Assembly: GCF_901933205.1 (NCBI RefSeq)
Contig: NC_044572.1
Span: 25,072,501 to 25,136,500, forward strand
DNA length: 64,000 nucleotides
Direction: 5' to 3'
Source of the DNA: Camarhynchus parvulus
Lineage: Eukaryota > Chordata > Aves > Passeriformes > Thraupidae
The notes under the pieces were generated by a model that ran no database searches, was not told where the DNA came from, and saw only the letters and a program-made list of their open reading frames with translations. A program made the translations under genes and the position numbers. Of this stretch, positions 23,971 to 42,982 are shown piece after piece. Within the stretch, counting starts at the first letter, position 1; every line of letters starts with the position of its first letter.

Positions 23971-26900
23971 CTGGTCCAATGTGTGTGCTAATTAACAGGT
24001 ATCTTTTCCTAATCAGCAGTGACCACAGCTGTTGGTTTTGTCTTGAACATTACACTTCAGGAAACTCATAATGAGAAAGGTCCATGATTTACCTAATTCA
24101 CATGTAACTATGTACATCACTAGACCCAGCCTGAACCACTGCAAAAGTAATCCAGAGGAGTGGACATGGGCAGGCTGGAATGGTCTGGGATGGTTCCTAG
24201 GAAGTAAACGTTAGAAAAGGCTGCAGGATAGCCAAGGCATGGACAGCTTAAACGTTGGCTCACTGGGGCTAGATGGGCTGCTTGGTGTGTGAGACAAGGG
24301 AGGCCTTGGTGACTTCCCTTGGGAGCAAGGGAATACTGGAGTGCTGAAGCTGAAGCTGAGTAAATGGAGAAGAATTTGTGGGGAGTGCAGGGAAGATGAA
24401 AGGCAAGTATTGAATTCCAATCACACATGTACAGAAAAGTCTTGGATTGGTATTTAGCTGTCAGCGTGAGGCTGGATATAGCAATAAGGGTCTCATTCAT
24501 CTGCAGCTTAAATGAAAGTGCATTAAGGGATAATAAAGCCTGATTTTTATTTTAAACTCTTGGGATTTTAGAAGTTAGTAGTAACACTAACACAGCACAT
24601 TTTGGGCACAAAGACACTGCAGATAGTAACACACAGTTATCCTTGTGGAATATTTCCGTGCCAGAACGGTTGGGTCTGATTTTGTTCAAGACAATCAGTT
24701 TTCAAAGAACTAAACCATTTAAATTTCTGATATCCATCAAGCTGTGGCTTGTCTGGCAAGAGAGGCTTCCTGAGAAAGCTGTTTGACTGAGCTGGGCGAG
24801 CTGTGATGTGCATGTGACACACCACAGCACCGCTCAGACCTGGAAGCTGCATTGCTGTTTTGGATCACTCACTTTCTTCTGGAGCAGGTTGAAGCAGCAG
24901 CAGCAGCCCCAGGCTGCTGCCCTGCCAGCCACTGCCCTGTGAAAACATCCTCTGAGACACTAGACAAGTTCTTGAATTGTGATGAATGTTTTCTTTTTCT
25001 CCCCATTCAACTGCATCAGAAGTTTATTTCCATATTGTCTGAATAATTTTCTTGGCTGGAGCTACTACATATTTAAGGCTCTCTTTGTTCAGTTCTCAGA
25101 GTCAAGGCTCAGTCAATCAGTGGGCTCTGAAAAAAAAATAGTGGATTGATATAAAGTATTAAGTGCTTTTGCTAGCTAACAAGATTTTAGTCGGAATTGG
25201 TTTATTCCTTTAGTTTCTTATTTGTAAATTTAATCTCCCTATCAGCATCCAAAGCCATATTGCTTTCCTGCTTCTACCAGCGTTGTCTAGTTAATCCTGT
25301 GCACATTATCCTCTTTGGTCATGAAATTCAATTCCTTTCTGTTTCACAGGTTCAGAGTCAATGTCCAATTGTAAAGTGAACCATAAAAGCTTTGTGTTTA
25401 TATTGTCTATTGATGTTATGTAGCATCCTGGGGTGCTTACAAGAAAGGCACTTTCATAGCAGGCATTTGACTGATGGATTGAAAGCACCATCTCCCTTAA
25501 AAACTCTCACTTTACATTTTATAATGTTTTTGTGGTTAACACATTTTCTAGCTAAAGGCAGTTCAACCAGGTGACTGAGAATAAGATTTTCACTAGCGGA
25601 TGAATGAGCGTTTTGTAGATAGCACTAACACAAGGTTGATATAATCACTCATCACATTAGCCAAAAACTAGATCCCTGTGTGAATAGCAAGCAACCAGAA
25701 GCAACAGGAAAAGAAACAGAATTTGCAAAGATAGTTGCTTGATAACCACAGCATTACCTGGTTCCTGATGAAGTTAATAGGGCTTTACCTTGAATTCATG
25801 CTGCACCATGTGGGAGCAGTCTGGGATGCAGAGCTGTCAAAGGGAAGTCCCGATGTGAAGTGTCTGTGGAGCTCTGCCCTTAATTAGGTAGTGTCGGTGC
25901 GATGCTTTGAAGAGGTAAAGTGCTAAGTGGAAATGCTAAGTGTTGTTAATTAATTAAACACTAATCCTCATGAATGAATAGCATGAGGTTAAATAATGAA
26001 ATGTAAGTATTGTTATTATTACAGCAATTGCTGTTTGGAGAGCAAATTTTTTGATATTGTGTCAAGAGATGGAAGCAGTCTTGGAATTGCTAAAACATAG
26101 CAAAACATAAGCTGGTTTCAGCCAAAGCCTAGAAGATGGCTTGTTTGATACTAAGGGAGTTAATAAAGGTCTGGACAGAGAGATGGATTTTGTTAGCTTT
26201 TTCATCCTTCACATGCTTCTTTAGCTCTTATCCTTCCACTGAGGGGAGGTGCTAATGACTCATTTTCTCCTCTTGCACCTATGCCTAAATCATGCTCAGA
26301 TGGGCAGAGATTGGTGTAACTGCAACAACATTGCTGTATCCCCATCCATGCTTGTCTCCCTCTGCCTAATGTTTGAGTAATGGTGGCAATGCCAATATCA
26401 GAAGGAGGCTCAGAGGTGAGCAGACTGGTAGTAGGGCCACCACATCACCATTAGCAGGGTCTAATGGAGCCAGGGGTCATGTGTGCCCTCAGTGACAGAC
26501 TACCCATTGTGTGTCGATGCCCAGTTTTGCTTTACCAGTATGTGCACCAATGGTAGCACCTTCCTCATGCCTCTCCTTTGTCTTTTCTTTTTTCTTATGC
26601 TTTTCACATGCTGCTTTTCTCTTCTGGTATGCTCTGCTGTTCCAGTATGTTGAGCTTTTTTGAGAAACCACATTTTAAACAGCAAAAATTCCCATTCTAT
26701 GCTATGTGCCTTCACATACATCTCTGTACCTTGGATATCTTATGCCTATGTGCTTGTTGGTAACCTGGGTGTGACCCAGTCCTTCTGCCTCTTGGAGCAA
26801 ATTACTTTACCTGTCATACCTTCCTATCAGCATGTAACTTCAGACTCCACTGGTTTTCATTTGGCCTAGAGTTGAACTCCATCTCCTCCAAGGTTCAGCT

Positions 26901-27670
26901 GAAGCCTACCTTTAGAAAAATGCAAAGAAGCATGTGGTAGTGGTGGTGGTGCTATACACAGGTATCTCTGCCCTTCTCCAGAAGCCTTGCTGATAGGATT
27001 TGATCAGATCCACTTAATAGACCAAATTTACTGTGATGGAAAAGGTGTTGCAGAATGAACCAGAGCACTGGTCACCTTTGATGGTCACCTTCGGCCCATA
27101 TCTTCTCATATTATCATGTAGGGCATTTTAGGTGGCTCTTCATATGAAGTTGGATCCTCCTGGATCTTTTATTATGTAGAGCTTTCACACTTTGGTTTCT
27201 TATGCAGCCACTGGAAAGAAGTAACTGTACAGCATACATTATAGACACCTCTTGGAGAGACCACCATTCCTGCCCACCACTGTCTGTGCAGGGGCCCAAG
27301 CCTGGCAGATGATCAGTTGCTGTAGCTTTTGGTGGCTTTCTTGCATCTGGGCAGCCTCAGGCCATATCTAAACTGGCAGACGTGTCAGCACTTCTGAGCT
27401 CCCAAGTCTGTCTTCTTATCCTGGTTTTTCCCAAACCACTACCAGGAAGGAATCGGCCTCTTTATCCCATACCACATGCACATATACATATGCACCTTGA
27501 TTTGCAGCCAGAATCCTGTGGAATCCTTTACTACTCCTCCCTCTGACTGATTTTGGTGGGGCTTAAATGTCTATCTCAAGGGACAATTTCACTCCTCTTA
27601 CTTTGGATACCTGACTAGAATGGTCTCCCTCACTCGTGCATTACCACACAAAGCTCCTTCTTTTCTCTTT

Positions 27671-27760
27671 GATAAAAGCAATTAAAATTATTAATTTGAT
27701 TAATCACTGTCCAAATGTTAATTTTATCTGATTATAGGGAATGACAAAGGGTGATAAAAT
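27671..27760. promoter_or_regulatory. AT-rich block with homeodomain-like sites (candidate)
   Basis: Within 90 bp there are AATTAAAATTATTAATTT, a PBX/HOX-like TGATTAAT (27697-27704), TCTGATTA and a GATA-like GTGATAA. Such density is common in developmental enhancers of the DLX5/6 domain but also arises in plain AT-rich DNA. This is a candidate only; conservation is not visible from one sequence. Confidence 0.25.
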
Positions 27761-30121
27761 AGCATGCTAGGATTTCATGGAAATGGTCTCTCTGTGGTGT
27801 GAGTTCAGAATTTTGAGTTTGATCCAAAAACAAGGCAATGAATGAATTTGCTTCAGAGCACACTTTTTGTCAGAAGGCCAAGCTGACTTGGGGAAGAGGG
27901 TGGAGTTGCCTGTTCAGACAGGATTTTTTTAGGTTTTGCCCTTTACCTCTGGAGCCAGAGGTCTGGCTCTCATCCAGCTATTTAAAAAAAAAAAAGGGTT
28001 TTTTTCTAGGTAATTTTAAAGAGCAAAACCAAAGCGAAGTCAGGTGGCTTGAAATCAGTCCCAAGTTCTTCACTTGAAATACTTCTCCTTATTTCAGTTG
28101 CCTCTGTATCCATATTTGATAAGTGTTAGGAAAATAATAATCAGCTGGCCAACATACTTAATTTACTGACATGAAACATTGTGTTTCTTTGTGATACATT
28201 TAGCAAACAATGGCACACACACAAATAAAACAGTTCTCTAAAATACTAAGTTTTAAAAACTCAGTGGGCTGAACTGTATTTCAGAAAACCCTAATATAAA
28301 TCCAGCTGTAGCAGTGAAAGCTCTATTTGCACATGGAAAGCAGAATTGGATTTCAGGAGCTTATATAATCTGTGCAAAACAAAGTCATCATTCCTTTTTT
28401 TCCCCTGAAATCAAAATGCAAACCTCCCACTGACAGTTCTGTTGCAGAATTACACTGGAGGATCAAGCTCGCATGAAGTAGTGAAGCATTTTAGGACAAT
28501 TATCAGTATATAAAGCCCAGGACTTCTTCCCTAATGGAAATTTTCTCCCACCTGCTTCAGGCAGCCATCCTTTCTCTGCCATGTGAGAGACTTTTGTTAT
28601 CAGTAAAAAAAAAAAAAGGAACTGTGTTCAAAGTCCTACAAGATGGAGTCGTCTTCAATAATAATCAGCCTCAAAATCATTGCTTGCTGACCCATGAAAG
28701 CTCTGTGGGCATCCTGGTGGCAGCAGCTACAAATACTAATCTTGACTGTTTAGCAGACAGTGCTGTGACATCAGCCTGTGTCAGCCATCCTGCAATGCTC
28801 CTCGTGCTCCTGTTTCCCGGCAGCTGAACTGCAGCAGCAGGGTCTCTTGAAAGCCTGGCAATTCGCTGAGTGCACACGCAAGGCTGGGCCAGGTACCCTG
28901 CGACGAAGCAGCATTTTCCATTAAAAAGAAAAATTGAATTTTCAGGGGCCTCATACTGAATGTTCCCGTCAGAATCACAGGGGTGGGACCCAACCAAACC
29001 ACAGCTACATTATCCCACTCCTGTCCTTGCCTTGCAATTTAAGCTAAACTGCCTCTCTTTAACAACTTGAGGCCCAGAGCAGGGAGACCAGTGCCATGAC
29101 CGCAGAAGAGGTACCTGCAGGACCTCAGTGTGTGCCACTGCCTCTCCTGCATGGCAGGAAAGCACTACTGCACCAATCCAGCTTCTCCCAAATCATCTCA
29201 GCCACTCTCCAGCTCTGCTTCCTTGTCCCACCTGTGTGGGATATAAACAGGGAGTGACAACTGAAGGTAGAAGATCAAATCTGCTCTTCAGTGTTTCACT
29301 CTGTGTTTCCTCTGACCAGGACTTGGTGATTTTTCAATCAACATGCCTTGCTTATAATTTTCAGCAAGTCCCTCAAGAGCTTCTCTGAAAAATAATCCAG
29401 GAATATAGTAATATAAAGCAGGAGTATGAACTACAGAAACTATGAATCAGTTTGCTAAGCAAGAGTAGTAGAACTCTCTATAGTGTTTTGAGCGTCTTAA
29501 AAGAAATTGAGCCATTTTTAGAACTAGTTAGAAATTCCAAAAGAAAACAATAGTATTTCTAAAGAATACTATTTTGACACAAAAGCATAGTTAGTAGTTT
29601 AGGAAGAAGTACTGTCCTGCTTAGAACATGTTTTAGATAAAAGGTGGAAAATGTGATTACCATTTAGAGATGAAGTCAGCAGTCTGAGGAAATACAGAAC
29701 AAATGGCAGATACCTGCATAGGCTTTTCCAGTGTTGCTGTCTGCACTTGCCTCCAGTTTGATGTGGGTGAATGAAGCTGAGAATATTAAACCTCACAGAG
29801 TGGAAACCCATAGGCACAACTCTTGTAATTGTGGAGTAAAAGGGGCTCCAGATTAGGAATTAAACTGGATGATCTAAAATGCAGAAACAAGAACACACCA
29901 GCCTGGCCAGCAGGAACTAGGGATAAAAGTGAGATGGGGAACACTGTAAGCCAGTCTGCCTTACATGCATTCTGATGTTTTCAAAGTTCATCCATTGCAA
30001 GCAAATCTTCTAAATCATTTAAATTTACAGTAGGCATCAAGTAATGCGCATTTATATCAAACACACTGAAAATAGTTCCTCAGCTAATATGCAGTGGTAA
30101 AGAAGAATGTCATTCTTTCTG

Positions 30122-30137
30122 TTTTTTTTTTTTTTTT
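30122..30137. repeat. T16 homopolymer
   Basis: This is an uninterrupted run of 16 T in intron 14. No retroposon body was recognised next to it, so it is called a simple repeat rather than a poly(A) tail. Confidence 0.9.
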
Positions 30138-32166
30138 AGAAAATAAAAAGGTATTTTTCCATTAGGTAAGTGGAAAGGCATGGTAGAAGAGAACTTTGGA
30201 AGTACAGCAGCACAGCCAGAATGTGTTGCACCTCTGCTGAGTACTTAAAGAGTTAAGAGGGATTAACCACATAAGGAGTTTACCTGTCAGTAAAACTAGC
30301 TTCTAGGCTATATCCACAGATTTCAAAAGCTCTGCTGTTTGAATTTCTGATGCTCTTAAAAGACAAGTGCTGTCTGACTTTCCAAGTTCTTTTATTTTTT
30401 TCTTCATACCATAGTATTACACATTAAGATCAGTTCTCATTAAAACCGCCTGTGCCAATCATCAAACCTTTTTTCCTTTGCTTCTTTCTTTTATACTCAC
30501 TTGTGGCGCTTTGACTTTGAGGGAAACCACAAAAATGTAATCATCAGGTTATCTCCAGACTTGGTCTGCTCTCAGAGCCCCTTTCTTTTTGGTCTTACCC
30601 TTGTCCCCTCTTCTATCCATAATAATTCCCACATGTTTATGCAAAAATATGGGACTTTCTTTCATTATTGACAATTAAGAAAGGCAACAGTTTCAGCATC
30701 TCTGCAATAACAATAAATTCTTAAAGTGAACAGTTTTCTGCTTTGTCTGTCTGCAAATTTTAGAATGCCAAAGCCCAATCAGTGTAACAATACTACAGCA
30801 CTTAAACAAAAGGGTTGTGAAGAGTGTAGGGATCATTTCCACACTCATTTCTTTCCCCCTGTTCTAAAACTTCTGAGTCTAAAACTTAACCCTGTTATCT
30901 TGCCAATCAAGTCAGTTTAGACTTGATTCACTGACCTAGTAGTTATCTGACAGTGAGGTGACACAACATACAGATAGGTCACAGCCCAGTGAAATGTTCT
31001 TTGAGTCCCAGAGGCTCATCAGCAATCCAGCACTGAAACTGACTGCCAGAAGGAATTTTAAGGCAGGTAAAGGCGTTTTTACTCATGTGACTCAGTTCAG
31101 GTGCTTCAGTTAGCCAGTGACATTGGGTAGCTAAAGCTGAACATCACCCTTTTGCTTTCCCACTGCTGTCCTTTGCAGGTCTGGCTAGTCCTGGAAAAGG
31201 TGGAGCAGGCTACAAGTTGTGAGTTGTATAGTTCTGGGGTCTGCAGGATAATGATACCCTTCGTGGAGAATGCAGACAGGCTTTGCTGAGCCATCAGGGA
31301 TGTACCTGTAACTACTGCCTGTGATTTATGACTTCTAGTAACAGTTCCTGGGAATGCTGTGACTTTTTAAAAATTAGCATAAACTGAACTACGTCAAGGC
31401 CCACAAGTATAGCATCCAAGCAGGAGCTATTGGATAATCCTTGATCACTGTAACTATTAGAAAACAGATTTGGGAGAAACATGATAGTCCAGAACTGGCA
31501 AAATTCCTGAGGAGATCAGTTAATCTGAATGAAAACCAGGGCCTCTTTGACTCCATATAAACAGAGAGAGAACACGAAGGCTTACAAGAGCAGTAGAGCC
31601 ATCTACAGAGCAGAGGACTAAACCCCTCACCTCACCACGAGAGGTATGGATGACTAACCCTAAACAGCTACTAGATGGTGTCCCAAGAAGGACACCATTG
31701 AAGGGGGAAAGGTCAAGACCAGAGTAAAGCCAATTTGATGAGTATTTCACTCAATATTCCCATCAGCTTTTTGTTTCTGCTATGCTGTCTGCATGTTTTG
31801 AGTTGGCTGGTTAAGTGACACACTCAGAAGGGAAACAGTGAGCCTGGATTCAGCAAAATATTGATATTTCAAAATATTTTAAGATGGAGAAGACTGGGCC
31901 TATAAAACACTGAACAAGCTCAGATCTTATCCTGAGCAGAAGTTCCAAAAGCTGTGCCCTGTCCCAGTTTCTTTCACATCATCTAGTCAGTGTGACACTG
32001 CAGCACTCACTTTAAAGAAAGACAGAAGATTGTACCTTCCCTTTGTGTTATCTCTGCTCTTTATAAATGTCTTTCTTTGACACCATTTTGCACGTTGTGG
32101 TTTTGGGGTTTTTTTCAATCAGTAAAAACTATTTATAGAATACTTGGTCTCGCAGGGACCAGGTTC

Positions 32167-32245
32167 ATAAAATCATAGAATAGTTTGAGTTGAAGGGTCT
32201 GTAAAGATCATCTCATTCCCAACTCCTACTCCTTGGTTTGTTCAA
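32167..32245 (-). mobile_element. CR1 3'-end fragment, antisense
   Basis: The + strand reads AAATCATAGAATAGTTTGAG, then TTGAAGGGTCTGTAAAGATC and ATCTCATTCCCAACTCC. This is the reverse complement of the CR1 3' UTR (consensus-like ATCATAGAATGGTTTGGGTT, then GGAAGGGACCTTAAAGATC). Likeness fades after about 32245. It is a short 5'-truncated copy. Confidence 0.85.
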
Positions 32246-34426
32246 GGGCCAAACAGAGGAACAGACACTGCTCAGGACCACTCTGGCTCTGCTCTTTCCA
32301 AGTGCCTGAAAGCCTGAGCTTGAGCCTAAACAACATTAGCTTGTTCAGAAAGTTTCTATGCCAAGGACTAATGAATCTATCATATTTTCTGCACACCTAG
32401 AGAAACAAAATCAGCTTGAATCAACTTGCAAGTACTGCACAATACTGATGGGTGTTGTTAATATGGAGAGAGCCAGAAGTATGGTGTTTGGCTTATCATC
32501 TTTAGAATAGAAGACAATTGAGTAGAAAGAAAGAAGTGGAGACAGCAGAGTGTGTGGTGTCACCACACATCTGTACTGCTGAAGGTAGAGTCTAGGAAAG
32601 TACCTTTAGGTGGAGCTGACAGCCACAGAAATTGTGGCAACATGTAAAAAAGTGCTTGTTTCATGAAATGGGCAAAGCCAATAGTTTTCTCCATGGCTTT
32701 TTAGAAGTCAGATGCTAGTTAAAACCTGTGTATATATATACATTCCTATATATGGATAATTAGCTACTTCATGTGTGGTGCCTCATGGATTAAAGAAAAT
32801 TCTTCTATGCAAATAAGTGGAAGACTGGTCAAATTTATATGTGTAAAAACGCCCTCTTTTATATAAATGTGTAGAATTTATTTAGGTGAGCTTCTTATTT
32901 CACAGACAAGTCTTACTTCCTAGACAGCCAACGGGTACATGAAACATTCACTCTTCATTGTCCTCTTAAACAATGCTTCTATACAAACACTGAGGATAAA
33001 TGATTGATAACATATTTAAATAAATGAGAAAAAAACCCATGTCTTGGAATTGACTTTTTGCTTTTTCCACTAAAAATGCTCAAATCATGTCCTTTTGGAA
33101 TCAATGGCAAAACTTTATTGATTCTTTAGGGCTGTATTTTCACCCTACATTCTTCTTTTTCAGTAATAAGTAGATTTGGCCCAAGTTTTTCTGAAGATAC
33201 TGCTTTAAACTATTTCTTCTGTTCTATAGAATAACAGAGTGGGTTGATATTTTTGAATGAAAGCTCATCAAGTTTAAATTTCAGTTGTTTTATAATAATA
33301 GCCATATGTTAGTTATGAATTGTGTAGGTCTGAAGTTTTGGTAATTTAAAACTGCATTAAAGTGACCTTTACATGGTTCCACATTTCAGCATTTTCTAAA
33401 AGCAGTCAGTAGAGGTTCTTACTCATAAATCCTTGCATTTCAGGATCTGCAGGCCTGGGCCCATAGTAAGGGAGCAGGCTCTCAGTAAGGAAGTCCTGTG
33501 AACATTTATACACACCTAAACTCAGAAGTGGAGTCTTCACAATGAAACCAACATAACTGCCCTCAGACCAGGATGAAATGTCAACTTTTAAGAAAGGCCA
33601 GAAGCTGTTAGTACTGGAGACAGGACATGAAGCTAGATGGACCATATGCAGTTGTTGTGTTCTTCCCTGGTTAAACAGTGCAAGAAGACAAGACAGAATG
33701 GGAAATACTTTCTCTTTTTCCACTGGCAGCTAGTCAAGCTGGGAGGACAGTGATATTGGGGGCAGTATGAAGGTGTAGCTCAGCTCCACTACCACTGCCT
33801 GATATCTGCCATGATTTCTCCCTGATTTCCCAACCACACTGCAGCTCATTTTGCCTTTTGGTTGGGCTGCTCGTAATCGTGCAATTTCTTATTTCTTTGC
33901 AGTGCTCCACGCCCTATTCTGCTCCATTAATTTGTGTGTCATTCCTTGCATGTCTGAGATCTTTCTCAAAAGCCACATTATTCCTATTGTCCACACTTTC
34001 CCTCTGACTTTCTGTCTGACTGAATATTTCCACTGTTATGGTAAAGACATTTCATTTTTGGTATTTGAGGCTTTTCACCTCAAATTCCAGAACCTTGAAA
34101 GTGTTTTTATTTTAATAACAGGGAAACAGAGGCACATCAGCTAAAGCTGTGTCCCAGAGACTACACAACATGTGTACAGTAAGATATAGACTAGCAGCAA
34201 ACCTCCTGACCTTCCTTCTAATGCCTTGGTCTTTAGGCATGAAGTAGAAAATAACATAATAGTACTAAAAAAGCCATTTAAAAAGTGCCACACTTAAGAT
34301 CATAACAAGTTTTGATATGCTGGCAAAAAGGAAATGCTGATTGAAATCTGCCCTGGATTGATTGATATCTTAATAGGCCCTTAACTTCTGTGGAATTTTG
34401 TTACTTCTCCCATGACATTAAATGTT

Positions 34427-34450
34427 AAAGTGCTGTATGTACAGCACTTT
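34427..34450. repeat. Perfect palindrome, 11-bp arms
   Basis: AAAGTGCTGTA (34427-34437) and TACAGCACTTT (34440-34450) are exact reverse complements separated by TG. The octamer CCCATGA lies just outside on both sides as a loose direct repeat (near 34409 and 34452). No known element was recognised. Confidence 0.9.
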
Positions 34451-35145
34451 TCCCATGAATAAGAAAAATAGCATCCATCTAGCAGTTGACCAGATTTCTT
34501 TTTCTTTTGGTATACTGCTATCTTCAATGCCCACCAGGATTTAGACACTGGATGTATTTGAACCTAAATTAGATGTTTTCAGTGAAAACCCACAGTGCAG
34601 TATTGGGAATCCATGTAGCTCTCTCTAAATACTATTTCCTAGCTCACAGTTGTGAAGATTCACTTAGAAATTTCCTATGAAATACCTCTGCCTCTTCAAA
34701 AGTTTGGTGTTCATTTGGCCCTAAACCCTGGAAAAGCTTTAGCACAGGCATGTAAGTAATTCCATTAACACATGTAAGCAAGTCCACTGATAATATAGTA
34801 GGCAGACACATATGTGTTTGGAGAAAAAGACCTTCTTCAGGAACGAAAATAGTTTTTGTAATTTTTTCATTTTCTTTTGCAAAACTCCAGCCTGGGAAAA
34901 GAAATTTAAACGGTGTACAAATTCGAGGTAATAAGGTCAAGCTCTGATTTCGTTTCATTGTTACACAAAATGTTTGCTAGTCTTAAGAAATGGACAAAAA
35001 CCATTATGCAAGTCGTGAAAATTTAAGACCCAATCCTGTAATCAGAGCATCTTTCATTAATTCAAGCAGAGGAAAACCCAGCCTCTGGAATAAATCCCTG
35101 TGTATTTTTATATATTTGTGATACCTGTGGTGGCCAGAAATATTA

Positions 35146-35201
35146 CAGAACTGTTTACAGTTCTGCAGTATTGCTGTTGCAGTACAGTGCTGCAACAGCA
35201 A
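35146..35201. repeat. Two adjacent perfect hairpins
   Basis: Hairpin one is CAGAACTGT / TT / ACAGTTCTG (35146-35165). Five bases later hairpin two is TTGCTGTTGCAG / TACAGTG / CTGCAACAGCAA (35171-35201), with 12 perfect pairs and a 7-nt loop. Both are exact. They lie about 350 bp before the CpG island and 1.3 kb before exon 15. The combined stem is too short for a usual microRNA precursor. Confidence 0.9.
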
Positions 35202-35714
35202 CACACCACATCCACACTCAGAGACACGGCAGCACGGAGATGGACACACACCTGTCCCGTGTGCTGACCCTGCAGTGCTCCCGGCCCCAACAGCCATCCA
35301 AGCGCCATGGGGTGCAAGAGGACCAAAACCAAACCTAGCAAGGACCTGTGTGTAAATAGATGTCAAACCGACTGCATTATCACTTTAAATTAATAATATG
35401 ACAGGAAAGCTATATAACAATTGCAATTGGTCACTCTACTTTTTGGAAAAATAACGCACGGCTATGCATTAAGGCACTCCGGACAGTGTTTGCTTTGTAA
35501 AATGCACGAGGGTGCATTCCAGAGGGACCTGACCGAGATGTTGTAGGGGTGCCACCCGGACACTTACACGGCCCGCTCAGTGATGCTGCATTTCCCGGGG
35601 CCGGGGGACCGCGGGGGGACCGGGGGCGCCCGTCCCGCCGGGCCGCGCTCGCCAGGGAGGCGGCAGGGAACGGCAGGAGGAGGGAGGCACTCAGGGAGAC
35701 CCTCGGAGAAGTCC

Positions 35715-35910
35715 CATTGTTTAGATTTCTGTCATAAGCCATGAGAATACTTAATTTCTTTCATCTCTGGAGTTTTCATTATCATTCAAATTTCATTTTC
35801 CATTAATTGATCGGGGATTAGCGAAGCCATTATGCAAAAATTAAAGACAAGCCAGATGCGATGAATAATTCATGAGGAACAATTACACTTTATTCCTGGT
35901 GTACTTCCTA
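35715..35910. promoter_or_regulatory. AT-rich motif-dense block inside the CpG island (candidate enhancer core)
   Basis: This AT-rich block sits between two CpG-dense flanks. It holds the SOX-like CATTGTTT (near 35716), DLX/MSX-type TAATTG (35804-35809), the OTX/PITX-type GGATTA (35815-35820), an octamer-like TATGCAAA (35831-35838), AATAATTCATGAGG (35864-35877) and ACAATTACAC (35879-35888). The abrupt composition change and clustered, non-repetitive sites look like a conserved noncoding element. Conservation itself cannot be seen here. Confidence 0.5.
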
Positions 35911-36426
35911 ACTTCCCTCCGACTCCCCGCCTGCCGCAGATGACAGCCTTCCCTCCCTCCGGAGCTGCCTCCCTCCCTCCCTCCCTCCGGAGCGCGCCAG
36001 GCGCGGGGAGCGCGGGGCCGTTGCGCTGCCGCCGCCCGCCGCTAGGTGTCAGGCGCCGCCCGCGGAGCGCGGGGGGCCGCGCTGCTCCCGCCGCTCTCAC
36101 GATCCTTATCGGAGCCTCCGCGGGCGCGCCCGGCTCGGGCGGGAGCGGGGGTCCGTGCCCGCTGCCTCCCGCACCGCCCCTCCGCACCCCCTCCCGCCGC
36201 CGGGGTGCCGGCCGGGAGCGGGAGCGGGCGCTCTCCCCGCCCCGTCATCCGCGCGTCCCACACCCCTCACACCGGGCATCTCGTTTATCCCACCGGACAG
36301 TTGTTGCCCCATTAAAGCGCAGTCCCGCCCTTCGCGGAGGACCTTTCATCTGGGGAAGTTTTATGACACTTTGTAAATGTGCAAAGTTTTTAATTAGACT
36401 CTCCAGACAGCCCCAGGCAGCACTAG

Positions 36427-42856
<6,430 letters not shown>

Positions 42857-42982
42857 GTTCCCACAGCCAGTGTCACCATAGAAGGAGCATCTGCCCTCAA
42901 CCGCGTGCGCTGGGCCCAGGCTGGGAAGGAGGTCGCAGTTGGTGACTCAGAAGGCCGCATATGGGTCTATGATGTTGGAGAG
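42857..42982 (+). CDS. DYNC1I1: DYNC1I1 exon 16 (WD blade)
   Basis: This exon is 126 bp and encodes 42 residues, phase 0 to 0, between TTTCAACAG and the donor GTATCT. It reads VPTASVTIEGASALNRVRWA, then QAGKEVAVGDSEGRIWVYDV and GE. NRVRWAQAGKEVAVGDSEG and IWVYDVGE are the last clear blade of the propeller. GASALNRVRWAQAG and RIWVYD separate it from intermediate chain 2. The donor (GTATCT) departs from the consensus at +4 and +5 and is the weakest in the window. The reading frame stays open on both sides (about 42710-43144), so an unspliced read would look like a longer ORF. Confidence 0.97.

Noticed and set aside
29549..29573. A perfect inverted repeat AATAGTATT / AATACTATT with a 7-nt loop, similar to the one at 45732-45756
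   Set aside because: Nine-base AT-rich arms are expected a few times in 64 kb, and the flanks of the two sites are unrelated.
35146..35201. A microRNA precursor at the tandem hairpins
   Set aside because: Stems of 9 and 12 pairs are far shorter than the roughly 30 pairs of usual precursors.
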